Shown: positions 36,309 through 44,518 of the stretch, piece by piece | Numbering within the stretch: the first letter of the stretch is position 1 | Layout: each line of letters opens with the position of its first letter | DNA from: Bacteroidota bacterium | GTDB lineage: Bacteria; Bacteroidota; Bacteroidia; Chitinophagales; LD1 | Assembly (NCBI GenBank): GCA_947475165.1 | Contig: CANJLD010000003.1 | Span: forward strand, 1-64,000 | Direction: 5' to 3' | Length of the DNA stretch: 64,000 bases | The notes under the pieces: model-generated | Database searches by the model: none | The model's input: only the letters and a program-made list of their open reading frames with translations | Told to the model about the DNA's origin: nothing | Position numbers and translations under genes: made by a program

Positions 36309-37103
36309 TTGCAAGTGTTTTCAAATCCATACGTAGAAGAATTTTTAGGCGGCTTAATTATAGACACTATCCGCTATTTTATTTTTGCCGGAACGCCTTT
36401 CTTGTTACTATACGTTGCTTTTAAATCAAAATTGGTTCGTTTCAAGATTCAGCAGAAGTTTCCGGAGAATAAACACATGGTTCGCGAAATAGGGTTCTCG
36501 CTTTTGTCGATGTTCATCTTCAGCATTTTCAGCGTTGGAGTTTTTGTGGCACAGCAACACGGCTATACAAAAATATATACCGACATTCATGAGCACTCCA
36601 TCGCCTATTTAGTTTTCTCTACTATCCTGTTTATATTAGCGCACGATACTTACTTCTACTGGAGCCACCGGTTGATGCACCACAAGAAAATTTACCCGTA
36701 TGTGCATCTCATTCATCACAAAAGTTTTAATCCAACCCCTTGGGCAACATTTTCTTTCCATCCCTTTGAAGCAGTGATGCAGGTTTTAATTCTTCCTATT
36801 ATGGTGTTTGCCATTCCGCTTCACCCGCTGGCAATTTTTGCATGGAGCATGTATCAACTCGTTCTTAACGTTGGTGGGCACACCGGTTATGAAGTTTTCA
36901 GAAGCGGATTTACAAAACGCATTCATACTTTCTGGAGCAACACGGCTACGCATCATAACATGCACCACAAGCACGTAACCTGCAATTACAGTTTATACTT
37001 CAACATCTGGGACAGAATTATGGGCACCAATCACGAGCGCTATCATGAAGAATTTGAAGCCGGTGTGGCAAGAAGAAAAGAAATGCCGGAGAAATCAGCA
37101 TGA
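36309..37103 (+). CDS. Sterol desaturase family membrane hydroxylase
   Basis: About 264 residues. Histidine boxes HDTYFYWSHRLMHH, HLIHHKSF and HHNMHHKH place it in the fatty acid hydroxylase/sterol desaturase superfamily. The start is TTG 36309 or GTG 36315, with no ATG in range before the first helix. It overlaps the GH92 gene by 4 bp. Substrate unknown. Confidence 0.85.
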   Translation: MQVFSNPYVEEFLGGLIIDTIRYFIFAGTPFLLLYVAFKSKLVRFKIQQKFPENKHMVREIGFSLLSMFIFSIFSVGVFVAQQHGYTKIYTDIHEHSIAYLVFSTILFILAHDTYFYWSHRLMHHKKIYPYVHLIHHKSFNPTPWATFSFHPFEAVMQVLILPIMVFAIPLHPLAIFAWSMYQLVLNVGGHTGYEVFRSGFTKRIHTFWSNTATHHNMHHKHVTCNYSLYFNIWDRIMGTNHERYHEEFEAGVARRKEMPEKSA

Positions 37104-39310
37104 GAAAACTTGTTGCGTTCATTTGTTTTCTCTTTCTGATAATTTCTTTTCAGAAAATTTTCTCCCAGCAACTTTCAGAATACGTAAATCCCCTCATCGG
37201 CACTAAAGGACTTTTCCTTTATGGCAGAACAACTCCGTTTGTCACTCCCCCATTTGGAATGACGCACTGGACACCGGTTACGCGCAAAGCGCGCATTGCC
37301 GTTCCGCTTTATAATTATTTCGATACGCGTATCCGCGGGTTCCGAGCCTCGCATAAGCCCGCTATGTGGATGGGCGATTACGGACACGTTACGCTTAAAC
37401 CGGTCATCGGATATATAAATGAGAAGCGATTGAAGCAAACATTTTTCTTTTCGCATTGCAGCGAGGTTTCAAAGCCGTATTACTACTCGGTTAATTTAAT
37501 TACGCAAAAGCTTTCGAAGATTAAAACAGAAATGACCGCCACTTCGCGTTGCGGTATATTGATGTTTCATTTCCCGAAAAATGAAAGTCCATCCGTTTTT
37601 ATTGAAGCAAGTGAATTGCCCGACTCCAACGGGTGGATAAAAATCATTCCCGAGAAAAAAGAAATCATCGGCTGGAATAAAGACCGTCAGTCCGCGCATC
37701 TCGGCCCGCCTCTTCCTAACTTCAAAGGATATTTTGTCATTCAGTTTGGTGAAGCTTTTGAATCGTTCGGAGTTTATGAAAATGGAAATCTGAAAAGCGA
37801 CAGCACCGAACTAACCGCTAATGCCTGCGGTGCATGGGTAAGTTTCAAAAAGAACACAAGAGATGTTGAAGCAAGAGTGGCTACTTCTTTCATCAGTATT
37901 GAGCAGGCGCGCGAGAATTTCAATAAGGAAGTTCAGGATTTTGGAAACGTTGCAAAAGAAACGCAACAGGAATGGGAGAAATATCTGAGCCGGTTAGAGA
38001 TTGATGCCACCAAAAAGCAGAAAGGAATTTTCTATTCCGCCATGTATCACACGCTGTTGTTTCCGCGTACGTTTTCTGAGTATGGTAAGTATTACAGCGC
38101 CTTCGATGATAAAATTCACACCGGTGTCAGTTATAACGATTACTCGCTTTGGGATACTTACCGTGCCGAGCATCCGTTGTTGATTCTCACTGCACCGGAG
38201 CATGTGCCCGGCATGGTGCAGAGCCTGGTGCAGATGTATCAGGAAGGCGGCTATATGCCCAAGTGGCCCAACCCCACTTACACCGGTATTATGATTGGCA
38301 CCCATGCCGATGCCGTAATTGCCGATGCGGTGGTAAAAGGCGTAAAGGGTTTCGATTTGCAAAAAGCGTATGAGGCCTGCATGAAAGATGCGATGGTGCC
38401 TTCGGGTAACGACAGCGTGAACCGGTGGGCTGACCGCACGCCCTTTACTTTTATTGAAGCGCGCAACGGTTTGTATTGGTATAAAAAACTCGGCTACGTG
38501 CCGGTGGACAAAACCAATGAATCGGTTTCGAATACTATTGAAGGAGCGTATGACGATTTTTGTGTGGCGCAGGTAGCCAAAGCAAACGGCCGCATAGATG
38601 ATTACGATATGCTGATGAAGCGCAGCAAAAATTATCAGAACGTTTACATCCCTGCCACCGGTATGATGGCCCCGCGCAATTCAGACGGCACCTGGAACCA
38701 AGACACCCGCACCGGTTTTACCGAAGGCAGCCCGTGGACCTATTTATTCGGAGCGCAACACGATATTCCCGGGCTGATTGAGCTGATGGGCGGCAAAGAA
38801 AATTTTATAAAAAAGCTCAACCGCAATTTCCGTGGCGTGCATTACATACACATGAACGAGCCGGGGCATCATTACACTTACCTCTACGATTATGCCGGTC
38901 AGCCGTGGCGTACACAAAAGCTGGTGGCGCTCAACCGTTACTTTTTATACCGCAACAATCCCGATGGAATGGATGGCGATGACGACTGCGGACAGATGAG
39001 CGCCTGGTATGTTTTCAGCGCGCTGGGCTTTTACCCGGTTACCCCCGGCACCGGTGATTACGCCATCGGCACTCCGCAATTTCCCAAAGCCACTGTTTAT
39101 TTTAATCCCGAAAACAGGCAGCAGAAACCTGCCTACCGGTCAGGCAGGTTTGAAATTATTGCGCACCATGTTTCACCCGTCAACCGGTATATTCAATCAG
39201 TTACCCTCAACGGAAAAAAATTACCGGAGCCCTTTCTGCACCATGCCGATATTATAAATGGCGGCACCCTCGAATTTGAAATGGGACCAAGGCCGAAGAA
39301 GAGTTGGTAG
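37100..39310 (+). CDS. GH92 family glycosidase (alpha-mannosidase type)
   Basis: 736 residues with a signal peptide (1-23), N-terminal beta-sandwich (VNPLIGTKGLFLYGRTTPFV) and an alpha/alpha-barrel. The motif HMNEPGHHY carries the general acid glutamate, and WNQDTRTGFTEGSPWTY and DDCGQMSAWYVFS are also family marks. GH92 enzymes are calcium-dependent exo-alpha-mannosidases; the linkage is unknown. A 27-bp palindrome at 39125-39151 adds exactly nine codons (KPAYRSGRF) near the C-terminus. Confidence 0.9.
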   Translation: MRKLVAFICFLFLIISFQKIFSQQLSEYVNPLIGTKGLFLYGRTTPFVTPPFGMTHWTPVTRKARIAVPLYNYFDTRIRGFRASHKPAMWMGDYGHVTLKPVIGYINEKRLKQTFFFSHCSEVSKPYYYSVNLITQKLSKIKTEMTATSRCGILMFHFPKNESPSVFIEASELPDSNGWIKIIPEKKEIIGWNKDRQSAHLGPPLPNFKGYFVIQFGEAFESFGVYENGNLKSDSTELTANACGAWVSFKKNTRDVEARVATSFISIEQARENFNKEVQDFGNVAKETQQEWEKYLSRLEIDATKKQKGIFYSAMYHTLLFPRTFSEYGKYYSAFDDKIHTGVSYNDYSLWDTYRAEHPLLILTAPEHVPGMVQSLVQMYQEGGYMPKWPNPTYTGIMIGTHADAVIADAVVKGVKGFDLQKAYEACMKDAMVPSGNDSVNRWADRTPFTFIEARNGLYWYKKLGYVPVDKTNESVSNTIEGAYDDFCVAQVAKANGRIDDYDMLMKRSKNYQNVYIPATGMMAPRNSDGTWNQDTRTGFTEGSPWTYLFGAQHDIPGLIELMGGKENFIKKLNRNFRGVHYIHMNEPGHHYTYLYDYAGQPWRTQKLVALNRYFLYRNNPDGMDGDDDCGQMSAWYVFSALGFYPVTPGTGDYAIGTPQFPKATVYFNPENRQQKPAYRSGRFEIIAHHVSPVNRYIQSVTLNGKKLPEPFLHHADIINGGTLEFEMGPRPKKSW
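39125..39151. repeat. Palindrome inserted in-frame in the GH92 gene
   Basis: Arms AAACCTGCC and GGCAGGTTT flank TACCGGTCA; the unit is 27 bp and keeps the frame. In another frame it would encode LPTGQAG, a peptide often seen where this palindrome family falls inside Bacteroidota genes. A related palindrome interrupts the repeat at 10.44 kb. Confidence 0.8.
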
Positions 39311-39445
39311 TTTGAGTTTGGCTTATGTTCGTTCAATTTCCAGTTAGGTTTGTCTTTCCCGAGTTGGGTTCACCAGATTTTCAATTCGATATTCAAAAAG
39401 CCTTAGGTTTTTAACAGTTTTGGCCGTGGGCTTCAACATTCCATT

Positions 39446-39886
39446 AAAGGATTCTTCGTGTAATCGAAAGGATTGGAAGTAAACTTGAAAGGATCGTTCG
39501 AATCTTTAAATGAATCGTTCGTGTACTCGAATAGTTTGATTCAAACCATTAAAGGATTCTTCGTGTACTCGAAAGGATAGCCCGAATCTTTAAATGAATC
39601 GTTCGTGTACTTGAATAGTTTGAATCGAACCATTAAAGGATTGATTGTGTACTCGAAAGGATTCGAAGTAAACTTGAAAGGATAGATCGAATCTTTGAAT
39701 GAATCGTTCGTGTACTCGAATAGTTTGAATCAATCTATTAAAGGATTCTTCGTGAACTCGAAAGGATTCGAAGTAAACTTAAAAGGATAGATCGAATCTT
39801 TGAATGAATCGTTCGGGTACTTGAATAGTTTCAATCAAACCATTAAAGGATTGATGGTATCTTTAAATAGTTTCGAATGAAACCTG
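39446..39886. repeat. Tandem array 2: twenty-one 21-bp monomers in 105-bp higher-order units
   Basis: Twenty-one monomers of exactly 21 bp run from 39446 up to the last base before the acyl-CoA dehydrogenase stop codon. Five monomer types (a, b and c start AAAGGAT; d AATGAAT; e AATAGTT) follow the order abcde, acde, abcde, abcde, a plus an e-like one. Copies start at 39446, 39551, 39635, 39740 and 39845. Most monomers carry a short dyad, e.g. TTCG-6-CGAA in a, AAGT-AA-ACTT in b, GAA-TCG-TTC in d and GTTTGA-A-TCAAAC in e. A degenerate e-like copy may precede it at 39425. The 135 bp between GH92 and the array hold nothing I recognise. Confidence 0.95.
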
Positions 39887-39887
39887 G

Positions 39888-41690
39888 TTAAACTATCTCC
39901 TCAGGCTTCGCATCAACCGTTACATTGTTCTTGCTTTTTAAGCGCGTAAGCAAGCCTTCTGTTTTAGGAATTTCGTATTCGAAGAAATATTGCAGCGTGT
40001 GCAGTTTAGATTGAAGAAACTCTGCCGAATATTTTTTAGAAGAAGAATTTTTGAGTTGCTCCGCAACAACGCCCTGCTTTAACCACTGCCAGCCAATGAC
40101 AATAATGCCGAAGAGTTCAAGATACAGCGTAGCATCGGAAAGGAAAATTTCCGGTCCGTGCTTTTGCGCCACGCCCATTAAACGCATGGTAAGTTCCTGC
40201 AGTTGCGTGAGTTTTTGTTCGAGCGCCTCGGCATAGGTTTTAAGCGATTCGAATTGCTTTGCGTTTTCTATATCGGCAAAAACATCCTGCATGAGCAGCA
40301 TGGTGGCCTGTCCGTTTTTGAGCATTACTTTGCGGCCGAGCAAGTCCATACCGTGTATGGCGGTGGCGCCTTCGTGCAGGGTGTGTATGCGGGTTTCGCG
40401 GAAGAACAATTCGGCCATAAACTCTTTGGTAAAGCCGTAGCCACCGAAAATTTGCAGCGCAGTGCTGGTGGTTTGTATGCTCATTTCGGCCGGATACGAT
40501 TTTACGATTGGCGTAAGCAGTTCGAGTTTGAGGAAATTGTTTTCGGCTTCTTCTCCGGTAGATGTTTTGGATTGGTCGAGATACATGCAGGCTTGCAGTT
40601 CGAGGGCAAGCGTTCCTTCTACCATTGCTTTTTGAAACAAGAGCATGCGCTTTACATCGGCATGATGGATGATAGGAATTTGCGGTTTAAGCGGGTCTTT
40701 CTCGGTAAGCTTACGCCCCTGCAAACGCACGTTGGCATAGTCTAACGAATAGTAATACGCAGCCGAAGCAATGGCGGTGGCGCTAACGCCTACACCAATG
40801 CGCGCTTCGTTCATCATCTGAAACATGTAGCTTAAACCTTTGTGCTCTTCGCCTACCAGGTAAGCGTGGCAATCGTTCTGCTCGCCCATTATCAAGTGCG
40901 CGATAGGTGCACCGTGGTAACCCATTTTATGGAAGAGGCCTGCGGTGTGTACGTCATTAAAAACAAGCTCACCGTTTTTACCGGGGCGCATACGCGGCAC
41001 TACAAAAAGCGAAATGCCTTTGGTGCCTGCCGGTGCGCCTTCAATACGCGCAAGCATGAGGTGAACGATGTTATCGCAGCCATCGTGGTCGCCACAGCTG
41101 ATAAATATTTTTTGTCCCTTTAGTAAATAATGTCCTTCTGCGGTGCGGGTAGCTGTGCTTACTATATCAGAGAGCGAACTTCCGGCTTGCGGCTCGGTCA
41201 TGGCCATAGTGCCCTGCCATGCACCGCTCATCATTTTAGGAATAAAAGTTTCCTGCAGTTCTTTGTTTCCGAAGGCTTCAATTAAATGCGCGGCACCGGT
41301 GGTGAGAAACGCATAAGCCATTGGGGAATAATTAGCAGCCGCCATAATAAATGCCGCTGCCTGCATGATGGTAAACGGCACCTGTTGTCCGCCAAATTCA
41401 TGTGGTGCAGAAATCGAAATCCAACCATCTTCCCCAAACTTTTTCATCAACTTGCCCATTTTGGGGTGCACTTTTATCCGCGCATTTTCTACATAAGGAG
41501 GATTGCGGTCCATCTCTAACAATATAGGGCGAAGGTGATGAGTGGAGAGCGAATCAGCGGCTTCCACTATCATATCAAAGTTCTCAAGAGTGTGCTCTTT
41601 AAAGTATTCGCGCTTGCAAAGTTCTTCTACATGAAAAACTTCGTGGAGTAAAAATTTGAGATTTTCTTTCGAGTAAAACTTTCCTGCCAT
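39888..41690 (-). CDS. Acyl-CoA dehydrogenase
   Basis: 600 residues, the long form with an extra C-terminal domain. FAD-binding blocks MTEPQAGSSLSDI and ISCGDHD (residues about 165-205), and THTLHEGATAIHGMDLLGRK with the region of the catalytic base. It oxidises an acyl-CoA to the 2-enoyl-CoA and passes electrons to ETF. First in a minus-strand run with a GxxExxY-type gene, an SDR and proC upstream, though the dispersed repeats in the 78-bp gap may separate it. Confidence 0.92.
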   Translation of the reverse strand: MAGKFYSKENLKFLLHEVFHVEELCKREYFKEHTLENFDMIVEAADSLSTHHLRPILLEMDRNPPYVENARIKVHPKMGKLMKKFGEDGWISISAPHEFGGQQVPFTIMQAAAFIMAAANYSPMAYAFLTTGAAHLIEAFGNKELQETFIPKMMSGAWQGTMAMTEPQAGSSLSDIVSTATRTAEGHYLLKGQKIFISCGDHDGCDNIVHLMLARIEGAPAGTKGISLFVVPRMRPGKNGELVFNDVHTAGLFHKMGYHGAPIAHLIMGEQNDCHAYLVGEEHKGLSYMFQMMNEARIGVGVSATAIASAAYYYSLDYANVRLQGRKLTEKDPLKPQIPIIHHADVKRMLLFQKAMVEGTLALELQACMYLDQSKTSTGEEAENNFLKLELLTPIVKSYPAEMSIQTTSTALQIFGGYGFTKEFMAELFFRETRIHTLHEGATAIHGMDLLGRKVMLKNGQATMLLMQDVFADIENAKQFESLKTYAEALEQKLTQLQELTMRLMGVAQKHGPEIFLSDATLYLELFGIIVIGWQWLKQGVVAEQLKNSSSKKYSAEFLQSKLHTLQYFFEYEIPKTEGLLTRLKSKNNVTVDAKPEEIV

Positions 41691-41703
41691 GATTGAGATT
41701 TTA

Positions 41704-41761
41704 AAAAGCCACGAATTACACGAATTAATTTTGAAGAACAGCCAAGAATTGCACGAATTAA
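41704..41761. repeat. Dispersed repeat, two direct copies
   Basis: AGCCACGAATTACACGAATT and then AGCCAAGAATTGCACGAATT, in the same direction about 35 bp apart. These belong to the CCACGAATTNCACGAATTAA family. Confidence 0.75.
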
Positions 41762-41768
41762 ATATGAT

Positions 41769-42155
41769 TTATAAAACAAGGCGTTTGTATTCAAGAGATG
41801 GGTTTCCGAAATTCACTAATAATGCAAGTTTCAATTTTGATACGGCAAGGTAGTTAAGCGATTGGGCGATGTGATTAGGTGTAAGTGCACTGCAATTTTT
41901 TACTTCAAGAATTATTTTGTCCATCATCACAAAGTCGGCATAAAATTTATGCGGCATTACTACGCCTTTGTATTCAACTTCATATCCCACTTCTCTTTCA
42001 AATTTTATTTTCTGTAAATCAAATTCATACTGGAGCGCATCCTTAATTACAATTTCAGAAAACCCACCGCGTCCTAAATGTTTATGCACTTGCATACAAA
42101 TGCCAATTACTTTATAACTCTCTTCCGGATATACAAGATGTTTTTTGTCTTCCAT
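41769..42155 (-). CDS. GxxExxY family protein (PD-(D/E)XK-like fold)
   Basis: 128 residues. GRGGFSEIVIKDALQYEF aligns with the GxxExxY signature, but the final tyrosine is isoleucine here. Later KFYADFVMMDKIILEVKNCSALTPNHIAQ has the nuclease-like D...E.K core. The family is widespread in Bacteroidota and its function is unknown. It is flanked on both sides by dispersed repeats, which suggests it may have moved as a unit. Confidence 0.85.
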   Translation of the reverse strand: MEDKKHLVYPEESYKVIGICMQVHKHLGRGGFSEIVIKDALQYEFDLQKIKFEREVGYEVEYKGVVMPHKFYADFVMMDKIILEVKNCSALTPNHIAQSLNYLAVSKLKLALLVNFGNPSLEYKRLVL

Positions 42156-42157
42156 TT

Positions 42158-42178
42158 TAATTCGTGAAATTCGTGGCT
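42158..42178. repeat. Dispersed repeat, inverted orientation
   Basis: TTAATTCGTGAAATTCGTGG is the reverse complement of the CCACGAATTNCACGAATTAA family. Together with 41704-41761 it encloses the GxxExxY-like gene. Confidence 0.7.
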
Positions 42179-42184
42179 TCTCTC

Positions 42185-42985
42185 TTAAGCTAATTTGTTA
42201 TTGCTGATAAATTTTGAAAACAATCCCGGTGCAAAGCGTTTCATTAATACGCCAAACTTTTCTTTACTGCCCGCTAAAAGAATTTCCTCCTTGTTGTTTT
42301 GAATGGCAGAAAGAATTTGTTCCGAAACATAAATAGGGTCTAGACCGGTTTCAATCATCTTGTTGTTTCTGCCGATTGGATTTCCGTTTCTGTCCAAAGA
42401 ATTTTTAGCCACGTTGGTATTCACAAAACCCGGACAAACAATCAGCACTTTAATGCCATCGCTGCCGTATTCTGCGCGAAGCGTATCGAAAAAACCATGC
42501 AGCGCATGTTTGCTGGCATTGTAAGCCGCTTGCTTATGCGTTACAATTTTACCGAGGATAGACGAGATGACAACAATCTGTCCTTTCTTTTTTTCAAGCA
42601 TTGAAGGAAGAACTGCTTTAGTCAATGCAGCACCGCCAAAAAAATTGGTATCCATAATTTGCTTAAGCACATCCATCGTCATGTCTTTGATTTTGCTCCA
42701 ATGGCTGAGTCCGGCATTGTTCACCAGAATATCTATCTGTCCGAAATGATGCAACACTTCTTTGGCCTTTGCTTCTGCTGCTTCATATCTCGAAACATCG
42801 AAAGGAAGGATGAGAATTTTATCCATAGCGATATTGCAAGCTGCGGCAACGCGCTTCAACTCCTCTTCACGTCTTGCAGAAAGAACAAGCTTTGCTCCTG
42901 CTTTTGCAAACGTGTACGCCAAGGCTTCACCAATTCCCGATGATGCACCGGTTATCCAGATTACTTTGTTTTCGAAAGATGCCAT
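42185..42985 (-). CDS. Short-chain dehydrogenase/reductase
   Basis: 266 residues with TGASSGIGEALA (residues 12-23), NNAGLSHW near 90, the catalytic serine in VVISSILGK and YNASKHAL. Similar SDRs reduce fatty or steroid-like ketones, but the substrate is not clear. It is unlike the SDR at 17.2 kb (different C-terminus). It follows proC by 40 bp on the same strand. Confidence 0.88.
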   Translation of the reverse strand: MASFENKVIWITGASSGIGEALAYTFAKAGAKLVLSARREEELKRVAAACNIAMDKILILPFDVSRYEAAEAKAKEVLHHFGQIDILVNNAGLSHWSKIKDMTMDVLKQIMDTNFFGGAALTKAVLPSMLEKKKGQIVVISSILGKIVTHKQAAYNASKHALHGFFDTLRAEYGSDGIKVLIVCPGFVNTNVAKNSLDRNGNPIGRNNKMIETGLDPIYVSEQILSAIQNNKEEILLAGSKEKFGVLMKRFAPGLFSKFISNNKLA

Positions 42986-43025
42986 TGTATTTGTTTTGTG
43001 TAGTGAAAATAAATTTTGTGTTGAA

Positions 43026-43826
43026 TCAGTTTCCTAATTCTTTAGCACGATTGAATGCAGCAAACAAAGCGGATTCAATATTTGCTTCAACGGTATTCTC
43101 GCTCATAATTTTAAGAGCCGCTTCGGTAGTTCCGCCTTTTGAGGCAACTCGTGCAATCCACTCTTCGCAAGTTAAATCGCTTTGGTTATGCAAATGCACC
43201 GCACCCATAAAAGTCTGGTTCACCAACAACTCTGCCTGCGATAAAGTGAAGCCCATTTTGATACCCGCCTGAATCATTGCTTCCATAAAGTAATAAACGT
43301 AAGCCGGTCCGCTGCCAGAGATAGCCGTAGCCGCATCAATCTTGTTTTCATCTTCCACATACACAGATTTACCTGTGGTGTTGATTAGATTCTGCATAAT
43401 GAAAAGCTCTTTCTTATCAATATCTGCCGAAGAAGTAAACACCGTCATCCCCATGCCTATTTGTGCCGGAAGGTTGGGCATTGCGCGCACAATTTTCGGA
43501 GCACCAATCGCATCATATATTGCAGCAATTTTTATTCCCGCCATAATAGAAAGAATGAGTTGCCCAGGTTTTACATAAGGCATAATATGCCGGCCTAGTG
43601 TTGGAAAATCCTGCGGCTTTACCGACAGGATAATTATATCGGCCTGCGAAATAAACTCGCCTGCCTGAGGATGAATATTGCCTTGCGGAATTTCCTTGAT
43701 GCCCGCCACACTCCCGGTGGAGCGTTCAAGAATGTATAAATCATTCGCATCAATAAACCGCGATGCCAGAAAACTGCGGGCATAGGTTTTACCCATATTG
43801 CCGGCTCCAATTATCAATACCTTCAT
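43026..43826 (-). CDS. proC: Pyrroline-5-carboxylate reductase ProC
   Basis: 266 residues. The NADPH-binding loop is IIGAGNMGKTYARSFL at residues 4-19; ILSVKPQDF and the proline-binding signature GSGPAYVYYFMEAMIQAGIK are present. It performs the last step of proline synthesis. First gene of this minus-strand run. Confidence 0.93.
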   Translation of the reverse strand: MKVLIIGAGNMGKTYARSFLASRFIDANDLYILERSTGSVAGIKEIPQGNIHPQAGEFISQADIIILSVKPQDFPTLGRHIMPYVKPGQLILSIMAGIKIAAIYDAIGAPKIVRAMPNLPAQIGMGMTVFTSSADIDKKELFIMQNLINTTGKSVYVEDENKIDAATAISGSGPAYVYYFMEAMIQAGIKMGFTLSQAELLVNQTFMGAVHLHNQSDLTCEEWIARVASKGGTTEAALKIMSENTVEANIESALFAAFNRAKELGN

Positions 43827-43898
43827 GCTGTATAAATTAAATGGCGAATGTAATTGTTGCGAGTAAGTTTTCGATAAAAGAAATTATCTTCGGACTAC

Positions 43899-44456
43899 AT
43901 GAAGTGGCTTCTTATCTTTTCTTCTTTTATTCTTCAAACAGAAATTTCCTGTCAGCAGTTTAACCGGCAACAGTTGCGCGATTTGTTTTTGCAGGCAACT
44001 GATAGGAAAACTGCATTGGATTCTTTGGCAACAAAATTAGAAGCTATACAAAACAAAACTCCGACTGAGGAAAGTTATTACGGCATGTGTAACGGATTGT
44101 ATTGCCAGTATGATGACGGTAATTGGGCGAAACTTAAACACGTAATAAAATCGAAAAATCATTTGAACAGTGCGGTGGAACGGGATGCAAAAGACCCTGA
44201 ACTTCGTTTCCTGCGCGTAATGCTTGAACATTTTCTGCCTTCGTACCTTGGATTGAACAAGCACATCGCTGAGGATTTGAACGTGATATTTGCCAATCCG
44301 CATTTTATTGATGACAATCCTTCGCTGAAGAAGAAAATAATTGAATTCTTGCTTTGGAGCAAGCGGTGTACTGCCGAGCAAAGTAAATTGCTTCAAGCTC
44401 AAATGGATGAGTTGAATAAAAAACTCAATCCTGTAGTGGTGAAGAAAAATGGTTAG
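43899..44456 (+). CDS. Hypothetical exported protein
   Basis: 185 residues. A signal-peptide-like start with a possible lipobox (ISC, Cys18) is followed by an all-helical, charged sequence with the pattern of tetratricopeptide-like helices (SAVERDAKDPELRFLRVMLEHF). I do not recognise the family. It is divergent from proC; a 62-bp gap separates it from the O-acyltransferase pair, so a link to that pair is uncertain. Confidence 0.7.
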   Translation: MKWLLIFSSFILQTEISCQQFNRQQLRDLFLQATDRKTALDSLATKLEAIQNKTPTEESYYGMCNGLYCQYDDGNWAKLKHVIKSKNHLNSAVERDAKDPELRFLRVMLEHFLPSYLGLNKHIAEDLNVIFANPHFIDDNPSLKKKIIEFLLWSKRCTAEQSKLLQAQMDELNKKLNPVVVKKNG

Positions 44457-44518
44457 AGTTCTATTTTAAGTTCTTTGCATTCGGTTATTATTACAACTCA
44501 ATACAGTCTTAACCCAGA

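Noticed and set aside
39446-39886. Heptad-repeat protein in array 2
   Set aside because: The heptad frame has a recurring TAG in monomer c and a TAA in the first unit, with no ribosome site or start. It may be a relic but is not a present gene.
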